Of a stretch of 64,000 nucleotides of DNA, positions 18,666 through 27,455 are shown in pieces. Positions within the stretch are counted from its first letter, which is position 1. Each line of letters starts with the position of its first letter. The DNA is from an uncultured Saprospiraceae bacterium (GTDB taxonomy: Bacteria > Bacteroidota > Bacteroidia > Chitinophagales > Saprospiraceae). The notes under the pieces are model-generated. The model was not told where the DNA came from and ran no database searches. It was given only the letters and a program-made list of their open reading frames with translations. The DNA is taken from contig CALJVJ010000019.1 of NCBI GenBank assembly GCA_937974625.1, positions 22,598 through 86,597 of the forward strand, given 5' to 3'. The translations under genes and the position numbers were made by a program.

Positions 18666-20111
18666 TTAATTCACCGCAGCTTTCATACTTCTTCGGATAG
18701 CTGTATCCATATTTTTGTAGTCACAACTATAAATCCTTTGGCAAAAAGTTTTTGCTTCTTCCACCGACTTATGCTTTCCAGCTGGTGGTAAATCGTTTGA
18801 TTCAGTTCCTAGGGCTAGCTTAATACTCTCTGGAAATTTACAAGGATGAGCGGTAGCTAAACATAGGGTTTTGGTATTAGGCGATAATTTGGGTACTAGG
18901 TTTTGTGCAGCTTTTACCGCAACGGCTGCATGTGGGTCCAAAAGATATTGTTCCGTTTCGTAAACTGATTTTATAGTCGCTAGGGTTTCTTCATCAGAAA
19001 TAATAGCAGCAAGGTATCCTTTGCTGTAGGCATCAAAGGTTTCTTTATCAAAAAGAACTTTTCCTGTTTTTTCAAAATCTGCTATCCATCCCTTTATTTT
19101 AGTCGGCTTTTGTCCTATGGCAAAATACAAATACCGCCAAAAATTATAGGGTATTAAAATATCAATGGCAGATGCTTGGCAGGCAATAATATCCTTTTTT
19201 AGAAAAATGCCTTGGGTGAAAATTCTATGCAGACAAGCATTTTGATTATTGGCAATAATGAATTTTCCTACTGGAAGCCCCATCATCTTTGCTAAAGAAC
19301 CCGCACATAAATTACCAAAAGCACCTGACGGCACAGCAAAATTTAATAATTCTCCTACCTTATTAACTGTTTGTAGATACCCATAAAAATAATGAACCGT
19401 TTGCATCATCACTCGACCCCAATTGATAGAATTGACACTCGACAAATTCAGCTCTTTTTTAAAGGATTTATCTACAAATAAGTCGGCAATTAAAATATCT
19501 AAATCATCTGCTCCGTCGGGACAATCAGATACGCCTACTGCAAAAACGTTGGGTGCTGAAATGGTAGTCATTTGCCGTTCCTGCTCTTCTGTAATCAGCT
19601 CTTTTGGATATAAAACCCAGGTATTTAGACTTTCTTTGCCGATACTTGCATGGGCAGCAGCTGGGCCTGTATCTCCTGTAGTTGCAACAATAATAGACAT
19701 CTGCTCCCCTCTTCTTTTCAAAAAGAAATTAAAAAGATTAACTACAAAACCCATAGCTACATCTTTAAACGATAAAGTTGGCCCATGAAAAAGCTCTTGG
19801 ATATAAAAATTTGGTTGCGATTTTAAAGCATAATTTGGAATCAATTGTTGATGATAAAAAGAGCTAAAACTGTCTGCTAATAATTGCTTGAGTTCTTTTT
19901 CAGAAATTACAGATTCGTCAATAAATCTAGATAAAACTTCATAGGCGACTGCGGTATAGCTATAATCCTTCCATTTGGCTATTTCTTGTAAAGAAATTTT
20001 AGGTAAGGTTGTTGGCACATACAAGCCTCCATCACTTGCAAATCCGTCTAAAATGGCTGTTTCAAAATCAACTGGTTGTCCTCCCCCTTTATTACTTACA
20101 AATTGAATCAT
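18666..20111 (-). CDS. thrC: Threonine synthase
   Basis: 'MIQFVSNKGGGQPVDFETAILDGFASDGGLYVP', PLP-lysine region 'LFHGPTLSFKDVAMGF', 'ATTGDTGPAAAHA'. Confidence 0.95.
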   Translation of the reverse strand: MIQFVSNKGGGQPVDFETAILDGFASDGGLYVPTTLPKISLQEIAKWKDYSYTAVAYEVLSRFIDESVISEKELKQLLADSFSSFYHQQLIPNYALKSQPNFYIQELFHGPTLSFKDVAMGFVVNLFNFFLKRRGEQMSIIVATTGDTGPAAAHASIGKESLNTWVLYPKELITEEQERQMTTISAPNVFAVGVSDCPDGADDLDILIADLFVDKSFKKELNLSSVNSINWGRVMMQTVHYFYGYLQTVNKVGELLNFAVPSGAFGNLCAGSLAKMMGLPVGKFIIANNQNACLHRIFTQGIFLKKDIIACQASAIDILIPYNFWRYLYFAIGQKPTKIKGWIADFEKTGKVLFDKETFDAYSKGYLAAIISDEETLATIKSVYETEQYLLDPHAAVAVKAAQNLVPKLSPNTKTLCLATAHPCKFPESIKLALGTESNDLPPAGKHKSVEEAKTFCQRIYSCDYKNMDTAIRRSMKAAVN

Positions 20112-20212
20112 AAACTTTATATATTTGTTTCGAGCAAAGATAATTCATGACTTTGCATTTTAGTAGTGATGAAAAAATAAATTTAGTCTTTTTCTCTTAT
20201 TTAAATTATTTT

Positions 20213-21277
20213 ATGCGAATTGCTATCATTGGTACAGGTTTTATTGCAAATACACACGTAGAAGTCCTTCAATCATTGGGCCACGAGGTTGATTACGTCG
20301 TTCACAAAACCTTGGAAAAGGCCATTCTTTTTGCAAAAAAATGGAATATACCGAATGCTACCACTGATTACGAAAAGGCTTTAGCAAATTGTGAAGTCAT
20401 TCATTTATGTACGCCTCCTTTGGCACATTATGACTATGCTAAAGTCGCTTTATTAGCAAAAAAACATGTTATTTGTGAAAAACCATTAACTATAGAACCG
20501 CAAAAGGCTCAAGAATTACATGATTTAGCTACTACTCAAAATGTGGTTGGTGCAGTCAATTTTAATGTACGGTACCATCCAGCCTGTACAAATGCAAAAC
20601 AATTGATAGCACAAGCCACTTTTGGCGAAGTTAGAATGATTCATGGGAATTATTTGCAAGAATTTCATGCAGAAAGTGATTTTTATAGTTGGAGGTACCA
20701 AACAGCAATCGGTGGAAAAATGCGTGCTACTACCGAAATTGGTTCTCATTGGGTGGATTTAGTTCGCTTTTGGACTGGTTTAGAAATTAAGGCTGTAGCT
20801 GCTAATTTTGCTAATTTCCAACCAACCCGTTATTTGACGAAAGATGGTATCATTCATCCAACAAAACAGTTGAATAGTCAAGCAGTCCAGATTCAATCGG
20901 AAGATGTGGCAACCATTATGTTTAAATTTTCTAATGGTGCTATTGGCAATTTGGTATTGTCAGAAGTGGCACATGGTCGCAAAAATCAATTGCAGTTAGA
21001 AGTAACAGGAACACATCAATCTGTTTGGTGGAATAATGAGCAGCCATATCAACTGCATCAAGGCCAAAAAGGTCAACCTGTAATGATTCACAACAATCCT
21101 TTTGGAGGAGGATTTACCGAAACTTTCACAAGATTTTTTAAAGCAGTTTATCAAAAAATAGAAAATCCTTTGGATAAAATTGATTACCCGACTTTTGAAG
21201 ACGGTTATATCAATGCTTCTGTATGTAATGCTATTTTTGAGAGTGCAACCCATGAGTCAAAGTGGATTAAGGTTTAA
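20213..21277 (+). CDS. Gfo/Idh/MocA family oxidoreductase
   Basis: N-terminal Rossmann 'MRIAIIGTGFIANTHVEVLQ', 'VICEKPLTI'. The ORF track starts at 20147, but the Rossmann strand starts at the internal ATG 20213. Confidence 0.88.
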   Translation: MRIAIIGTGFIANTHVEVLQSLGHEVDYVVHKTLEKAILFAKKWNIPNATTDYEKALANCEVIHLCTPPLAHYDYAKVALLAKKHVICEKPLTIEPQKAQELHDLATTQNVVGAVNFNVRYHPACTNAKQLIAQATFGEVRMIHGNYLQEFHAESDFYSWRYQTAIGGKMRATTEIGSHWVDLVRFWTGLEIKAVAANFANFQPTRYLTKDGIIHPTKQLNSQAVQIQSEDVATIMFKFSNGAIGNLVLSEVAHGRKNQLQLEVTGTHQSVWWNNEQPYQLHQGQKGQPVMIHNNPFGGGFTETFTRFFKAVYQKIENPLDKIDYPTFEDGYINASVCNAIFESATHESKWIKV

Positions 21278-21296
21278 ACTATTTATAGATTAAAAC

Positions 21297-21320
21297 TTGT
21301 ACAAAAGTAATTTTGTACAA
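21297..21320. terminator. Perfect hairpin downstream of the oxidoreductase gene
   Basis: TTGTACAAAA-GTAA-TTTTGTACAA, 10-bp perfect arms. Confidence 0.45.
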
Positions 21321-21444
21321 AGTCTCAACGGACACAACGAATTAACCATCAACTCATTTTAACGTTGTGTCGTAGTGTGGCTGGGTAAAAATTAATACTA
21401 AGTTAGCGCTTGTACTTGTCTAGAAAAGATTTAAAAAACAAAAC

Positions 21445-21966
21445 ATGCTGCCAAAAATAAAAGCAATCATTGACCATTACCAATTTGATAAAATTCCTAT
21501 CGAAGGAACACTTTACAAAAGTACCTACGTAGCCCAAAAAACGAATGGCGAAAGTCCTGCAGGAACGGCAATTATTGGGATGTACTGTAAAGAACCTTAT
21601 AGTGTCTCTACCTTCCACCGCTTACAACACGATGAAGTGTGGCATTTTTATAAAGGGGACCCTTTTGTATTACATTTATTACACCCTAATGGCGTTTATC
21701 AAAAAGTAATCATGGGAACGAATATTTTAAAAGAACAAAAAATTCAATTTGTGGTGCCGGCGAATGTATGGCAAGCAGGTGAAATAACCCATAATGGAAC
21801 GTATGCTTTATATGGTTGTACAATGGCTCCTGGATTTACGGGCAGTTGTTTTGAAGGAGGAACAACAAGCCATTTAATCAAACAATATCCGAATCAAAAA
21901 GAGGTGATTGAACGATTGACAGTAGCAGGACATGATACCAAAATGCCAGATGGCTATACCCAATAA
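21445..21966 (+). CDS. Cupin, DUF985/Cupin_5 family
   Basis: 'STFHRLQHDEVWHFYKGDPFVLHLLHPNG...VVPANVWQAGEI...YGCTMAPGFTGSCFEGG'. Confidence 0.85.
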   Translation: MLPKIKAIIDHYQFDKIPIEGTLYKSTYVAQKTNGESPAGTAIIGMYCKEPYSVSTFHRLQHDEVWHFYKGDPFVLHLLHPNGVYQKVIMGTNILKEQKIQFVVPANVWQAGEITHNGTYALYGCTMAPGFTGSCFEGGTTSHLIKQYPNQKEVIERLTVAGHDTKMPDGYTQ

Positions 21967-22125
21967 AATTGCTATTCCTACTACAAAATATCTAATAAAA
22001 AATGTACTTTTGGAAAAAGAAACAAATTTAGCGAATTTTCGCTAATCGAATTTATATTATTTGCATTTTATATTAAACCGTAATATAAATTACTCCTTTA
22101 TATTCAAGCAAAATTTTAAATTGAT

Positions 22126-23283
22126 ATGAAAAATCTATTTCTAACAGAAGAACATGAATTATTTAGAACAACTTTACAAGATTTCTTTAAAGCAGAAGTC
22201 AACCCATATCTCAATGAATGGGAAAAAAATGGTAAAGTGGATAGAAGTGTCCTGAGAAAGATGGGAGAGATGGGGTTTTTAGGATTAGAAGTAGAAGAAA
22301 AGTATGGTGGTATGGGTGCTGACTTTATGTATACCATGATTTTATGCGAAGAAATGGGTAGAACCGGTAGTTGTGGATTTGCAACGGTTACTTCTGCTCA
22401 CGCCTATTTAGCCATGAATTATTTAGTGCATGCTGGAACACCATTTATCAAAGAAAAATATTTAGTACCAAGTATTACTGGTGAAAAAATTGGTTCTTTA
22501 TCTATGACAGAACCATTTGCTGGGTCAGATTTAAGAGCGATTAGGACGACAGCTAAATTAGAAGGCGACTATTATATTGTTGATGGTTCTAAAACCTTCA
22601 TTTCTAATGGATTCTATGGAGATTATACAGTGGCTGCGGTGAAAACGGAAACTGGAATTTCTATGATGGTAATTGATTTAGATGCAGAAGGTGTTTCTAA
22701 AGCAAAGCTGGATAAAGTAGGTATTAGGTCTTCTGATACAGCAGAGCTGGCATTCAATGGCGTAAAAGTCCCAAAAGAAAATTTGTTAGGAGAAGAAGGG
22801 AAAGGGTTTTATTATATGATGGAAAGCTTGCAAGTTGAAAGACTGACTTTGGCCCAGACCAATATTGGTTTGATGCAGTATGTATTGGATATTACCTTAC
22901 AATATATTTCGGAGCGAATGGCATTTGGCCAATCCATTAATAAATTCCAAGTTTTACGTCATAGAATTGCAGAAATAGCAACAGACATTGAAGGCTGGAA
23001 AGCATTTATGTATCAAACAAGTTACCGTTTGGCACAAGGGGAACATGTGGTAAAAGAGTGTTCTATGCTAAAAATGAAGACAGGTGATTTACTGAATAAA
23101 ATGGTCTATGAATGTGGTCAAATGTTTGGAGGGTATGGCTTCATGGAAGAATACCCAATTGGTAGAATTTATAGAGATGTTCGAGTTATTCCAGTATATG
23201 GAGGAACCTCTGAAATTATGAAAGAAATTATCGCCAAAATGGTTATTGATAAAAAAAGTTATAAGCCTGCTTATAAAGCATAA
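22126..23283 (+). CDS. Acyl-CoA dehydrogenase
   Basis: 'SLSMTEPFAGSDLRAIRTTAKLEGDYYIVDGSKTFISNG', 'YGGYGFMEEYPIGRIYRDVRVIPVYGGTSEIMKEIIAK' region. Confidence 0.93.
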   Translation: MKNLFLTEEHELFRTTLQDFFKAEVNPYLNEWEKNGKVDRSVLRKMGEMGFLGLEVEEKYGGMGADFMYTMILCEEMGRTGSCGFATVTSAHAYLAMNYLVHAGTPFIKEKYLVPSITGEKIGSLSMTEPFAGSDLRAIRTTAKLEGDYYIVDGSKTFISNGFYGDYTVAAVKTETGISMMVIDLDAEGVSKAKLDKVGIRSSDTAELAFNGVKVPKENLLGEEGKGFYYMMESLQVERLTLAQTNIGLMQYVLDITLQYISERMAFGQSINKFQVLRHRIAEIATDIEGWKAFMYQTSYRLAQGEHVVKECSMLKMKTGDLLNKMVYECGQMFGGYGFMEEYPIGRIYRDVRVIPVYGGTSEIMKEIIAKMVIDKKSYKPAYKA

Positions 23284-23303
23284 TTGTCAAAGTAGCCTAA
23301 ATT

Positions 23304-23352
23304 AAAAGGTTAGATGTAGTATGTAAAGCCATATATTCATCTAACCTTTTTC
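23304..23352 (+). terminator. Stem-loop terminator after the first acyl-CoA dehydrogenase
   Basis: AAAAGGTTAGATG ... CATCTAACCTTTTT, 13-bp perfect stem ending in a T run. Confidence 0.75.
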
Positions 23353-23427
23353 TATTTAAAAACACCTCTTTTTATTAAAAAATCCCCATCTTGGGCCTTC
23401 AAAAAAATCATCAATAAATATAAAAAA

Positions 23428-25233
23428 ATGGCAAAAGATTACATCAATATTCGTAATTTAAAATTTATGCTGCATGAGGTATTAGACCTTAGTATTTTGA
23501 AAAAATTACCTAAGTTTCAAGATTACGATGCAGAGGCATATGATATGGCGCTAGATGCGGTAAAAGACATTGCTGATACTCACCTCTTCCCTATTTTTAC
23601 GGAAATGGATAAGAAAAAAGCTTTTTATGATGAAAAGGAGGAAGTGGTAAAAGTACATCCTGGTTTACAAAAAGCCATTAAAGCTTTAGGAGAAGGCGGT
23701 TGGATAGGTGCTTATGCAGATTACGACCAGGGTGGTCAACAGATGCCTAATTTACTTTTGAATTCAGGCCGGGTTATCATGCATGCTGCTAATGCCAATG
23801 CTGCTGCCTATACCCTATTAACAGATGGTGCCTCAAATCTTATTAGAGCTTTTGCTACTAAAGAACTACACGATGAATTTGTACCTAAAATGATGTCTGG
23901 TGATTGGCAAGGAACGATGTGTTTGACTGAGCCACAAGCAGGAAGTTCTCTGTCTGATGTGACAACTAGTGCTACACCTAATAAAGATGGCTCTTTCAAC
24001 ATTAAAGGACAAAAAATTTATATTTCAGGTGGAGATTATGAAACCACAGAAAATATCATCCATCTTACTTTAGCGAGAATAGACGGCGCACCTGCGGGAA
24101 CAAAAGGTATTTCTCTTTTTGTCGTGCCTAAGTACCGAAAAGAAGCTGAAAAACTGGTCGGAAATGATGTCGTAACTGCAGGTCTTTTTGGCAAAATGGG
24201 GCAAAAAGGATACGTAGCTGCTCATTTAATGATGGGAGAAAGCGAGGATTGTAAAGGTTACCTAGTAGGAGAACCACATAGAGGTTTGCGGTATATGTTT
24301 CAAATGATGAATGAAGCAAGAATTGGGACTGGAGCGATGGCTGCAGGTACCGTAAGTGCCGCTTATCATGCTAGTTTGCAATATGCCAATGAGCGTCCAC
24401 AAGGTCGGCATCCTTCCAATAAAGACAGTAGTCAGCCTCAAGTGTTGATTATCGAGCATGCCGATGTTCGACGAATGCTCCTATTCCAAAAAGCCATTGG
24501 TGAAGGTAGTATTGCCTTAGTACAATTATGTTCCTTATATTCAGATTTGGCAGAAAATGCAGAAGGTGACGCCAAAGAGGATGCTCACTTATTATTAGAA
24601 TTACTAACTCCAGTCGTGAAATCTTTTCCATCGGAATGGGGAAATATTGCAGTAAGTGCAGGTATGCAAGTATTGGGTGGTGCTGGTTATACCGACGATT
24701 TTCCCTTGGAACAATACTACAGGGACATTCGTGTAAATGCCATATATGAAGGGACAACCACCATTCACGGAATGGATATTTTGGGACGAAAAGTCATGAT
24801 GCATAACGGAAAAGCATTAAAGCTGCTAATGCAAGAAATGAAAAAGACCATCGCTAAAGCGCATTCGATAGAAGGAATACAACCATTCGCAAACAAATTA
24901 GAAGATAGTGCTAAAACACTTCATGGCACTACCCTACATTTGATTGATGTCGCTACAAAAAACCGACCGGAAGTCTTTTTATCTGATGCGACTTTATATT
25001 TAGAATTCTTCGGTATTGTCCTCGTTTCTTGGTTGTGGCTAAAGCAAGGCATAGTCGCTCAAAAAGCAATAGCGAATAAGGCAATGGGTGATGATTATCT
25101 CTTTTATCAAGGAAAGGTACATACCATGAAATATTATTTTGAATATGAATTGCCAAAGATTCAGGCTTTGCGGGATAGGTTATTGAGTAGAGATAATATG
25201 ACGGTGGATATTGAATCAGCTTTTATCAATTAA
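23428..25233 (+). CDS. Acyl-CoA dehydrogenase with C-terminal extension (FadE-like long form)
   Basis: 'MCLTEPQAGSSLSDVTTSATPNKDGSFNIKGQKIYISGGDYE', 'VLGGAGYTDDFPLEQYYRDIRVNAIYEGTTTIHGMDILGRKV'. Confidence 0.93.
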   Translation: MAKDYINIRNLKFMLHEVLDLSILKKLPKFQDYDAEAYDMALDAVKDIADTHLFPIFTEMDKKKAFYDEKEEVVKVHPGLQKAIKALGEGGWIGAYADYDQGGQQMPNLLLNSGRVIMHAANANAAAYTLLTDGASNLIRAFATKELHDEFVPKMMSGDWQGTMCLTEPQAGSSLSDVTTSATPNKDGSFNIKGQKIYISGGDYETTENIIHLTLARIDGAPAGTKGISLFVVPKYRKEAEKLVGNDVVTAGLFGKMGQKGYVAAHLMMGESEDCKGYLVGEPHRGLRYMFQMMNEARIGTGAMAAGTVSAAYHASLQYANERPQGRHPSNKDSSQPQVLIIEHADVRRMLLFQKAIGEGSIALVQLCSLYSDLAENAEGDAKEDAHLLLELLTPVVKSFPSEWGNIAVSAGMQVLGGAGYTDDFPLEQYYRDIRVNAIYEGTTTIHGMDILGRKVMMHNGKALKLLMQEMKKTIAKAHSIEGIQPFANKLEDSAKTLHGTTLHLIDVATKNRPEVFLSDATLYLEFFGIVLVSWLWLKQGIVAQKAIANKAMGDDYLFYQGKVHTMKYYFEYELPKIQALRDRLLSRDNMTVDIESAFIN

Positions 25234-25238
25234 TAAAA

Positions 25239-25369
25239 CTGGTAGCACTGAACCCGCACGACTACGTAGCGGGCATGTTTATTCTGTTCGGGACACAGGT
25301 TTTTGACCTGATTTAGAATGGTTAACTTAAAGGTCAGGGTTCCCCACAAACTAAAGTTTGTGCTACCAG
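25239..25369. repeat. Intergenic inverted-repeat element (MITE- or REP-like), 131 bp
   Basis: Termini CTGGTAGCAC (25239-25248) and GTGCTACCAG (25360-25369) are a perfect 10-bp inverted repeat; internal hairpins CCCGC...GCGGG and CAAACtaAAGTTTG. Confidence 0.55.
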
Positions 25370-25415
25370 AAATTCACTTTACTTACTTTTGAGTCATTGT
25401 TTAAAATGAAAGAAT

Positions 25416-25582
25416 ATGGAAAAAGAAAATAAAAACTACCTAAATCTAGGGGCTGTTGTTGGAGTTTTAGCCTTTTTTTCTGGACTGTATCTTTTATACG
25501 AAGGAGATACTTTATAGGCATTTCAGGTGCTATCACAGGTTTATTGGTAGCCTATATATCCACTATTGGTGCAAATAAATAA
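25416..25582 (+). pseudogene. Small two-TM protein ORF interrupted by an apparent 1-nt frameshift
   Basis: MEKENKNYLNLGAVVGVLAFFSGLYLLYEGDTL* then, in a shifted frame, IGISGAITGLLVAYISTIGANK*; one extra T in the TTT run at 25511-25513 would give a continuous ...GDTFIGISGAITGLLVAY.... Confidence 0.5.
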
Positions 25583-25750
25583 AATCCATTATGAAATAAT
25601 AAGTATTGTAAGAAAAGTACTTTAATTGAATGAGCGATTTATAAATTTATGTTTTTATTAATCAGAAATTTAAAACTGAGTAAAAATTATAACTAAAACG
25701 TTTTAATAAAATTCCTCCCTTCAAACATTTACTTTAATGTAAGAGTTGAT

Positions 25751-25758
25751 TATCTTTG
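25751..25758 (+). promoter_or_regulatory. Possible -7 element TATCTTTG
   Basis: TAnnTTTG match 16 bp before the ATG at 25775. Confidence 0.4.
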
Positions 25759-25774
25759 TAAGAAACTGATAATC

Positions 25775-26473
25775 ATGAAAAAACAAGCAGGACATAGAAA
25801 GTACAACTTCCCTGATGCAGATTTGTATCTACAGTCTATGGAGCGCATCAAATATGCCCATAGAGACATTACCTATTTTTCTCAATACAGCTATGACATT
25901 GAGCGATTAAAGAAATTCAAAGCGATGTGTGATAGATTTAGGGCCCTACCAGACGATGACGAAATGGTAGGAGATCAAATGGTATTAACCGAAAAAAAGG
26001 TAGCGGCTGCTGAAAAACTAAAATCTTCTATTCGTAGTATCATGATAAAGGTATCCATTAAATATAATAACCGAACCGGTAGATATCGTAAATTTGGTAC
26101 TGCCAAGATGGGTGATATGACGGATGCTCAATTATTATTTTGTGGAAGAAGAGTCGCTAGAGTCGCTAGGCAAATGTCAGGGTTAATAGAAGATTTAGGC
26201 GTCAATGAAAATGCGATTTCTAGAGTTACGGAAGCTTGTAGAAATTTTGAAAATTCACTAAATCTTCAGCAAGATAAAGTATCTGACCGAGATATTGCAG
26301 TTGAATTCAGAGTAGACCAAGGCAATAAGATTTATGAGGAACTAGTCATTTTGTGTAATATTGGAAAAGATATATGGGCAGAGAGCGATAATGCGAAGTA
26401 TGAAAATTATACAATTTATGAAAGCAATAATGACCAGAAAATAGCTCGTAAGGAACGGGAAACTGGGCTGTAA
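25775..26473 (+). CDS. Uncharacterised alpha-helical protein
   Basis: Open 232-aa ORF with ordinary composition and a plausible upstream -7 element; family not recognised. Confidence 0.65.
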   Translation: MKKQAGHRKYNFPDADLYLQSMERIKYAHRDITYFSQYSYDIERLKKFKAMCDRFRALPDDDEMVGDQMVLTEKKVAAAEKLKSSIRSIMIKVSIKYNNRTGRYRKFGTAKMGDMTDAQLLFCGRRVARVARQMSGLIEDLGVNENAISRVTEACRNFENSLNLQQDKVSDRDIAVEFRVDQGNKIYEELVILCNIGKDIWAESDNAKYENYTIYESNNDQKIARKERETGL

Positions 26474-27455
26474 ATGTTGAATTTTGGAAGTATGCTCCTA
26501 ATTGAGCTGTTCTACTAGAACTAGCGAGTGGATTTACACCGAAAGGTAATTTTAACAAAATATATACGTAGTAATGTTCTTAACATTTTACACAAACATC
26601 AATTACCCATTTTCTATGGCCTATTCAAACGTTTCAGCCTAATATTTATAAATATTATGATAATCTGTTAGTAAGATTTATGAGTAATTTCCTAGTCTAT
26701 AAAGTCTTTATCATTGGGAAATAAGAATAGTTCAAAAAAGAAAGATTAGTTTATCTTTCACTAAGAATATTTTAATAAACTACAAAAAAAAGAAGTTTTT
26801 TAACTACAAAATTTCCATAAGAATTACTTATTTGCAAACTATCACAATGTTTTTTTATATCAAATTTAAAGCTAAATAGTAGCTATCCCTCCTTCTCTTT
26901 AAATCGATTTTCTTGATTTTATTGCTGCATTTGTTTTCTTTTTTGATAGAGCAATGTCTAACTTCTAACACCCAAACAATGTAAGTACTTAGGAATCTTC
27001 TGCTTCTACTCTATCCTAAATTCCTTGAAGAAAAGAACAAAAGGATTTTACCTTTTCCTTTGTTAAATTATTGCTCCATCTCAAAATATTCCGTGCTAAA
27101 AAATTGCTAACAAAATTAAGCTGGATTCAGCTTAGCTTACCATACTATGCCTTACCTAATGTTGGAAAATCTATTAGTATTTATGTTAGAATATTAAGAT
27201 TAAAAAAACTTCTCATCCCAACAAATTAAAAAATGTACAAGGAAAATAAAAAATTGGAACAATAGTACAAATGCTTTTTATTTATATTTAGTTTATTTAC
27301 CAATATCTACTTTGTTTTATTCAAACCTTATAAGGTTTCTCTTTTCCAAACAAGCTCAATAGTACTAAAAATAAAACACCAAACTACTTTAAACATCTAT
27401 CCCGATACAATCCAACAAGATTGAGGCAAGGATATCTCCATTAAACTATAACAAC

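Noticed and set aside
19423-19788. Plus-strand 121-aa ORF
   Set aside because: Antisense to threonine synthase.
24449-24757. Minus-strand 102-aa ORF
   Set aside because: Antisense to the acyl-CoA dehydrogenase; no family resemblance.
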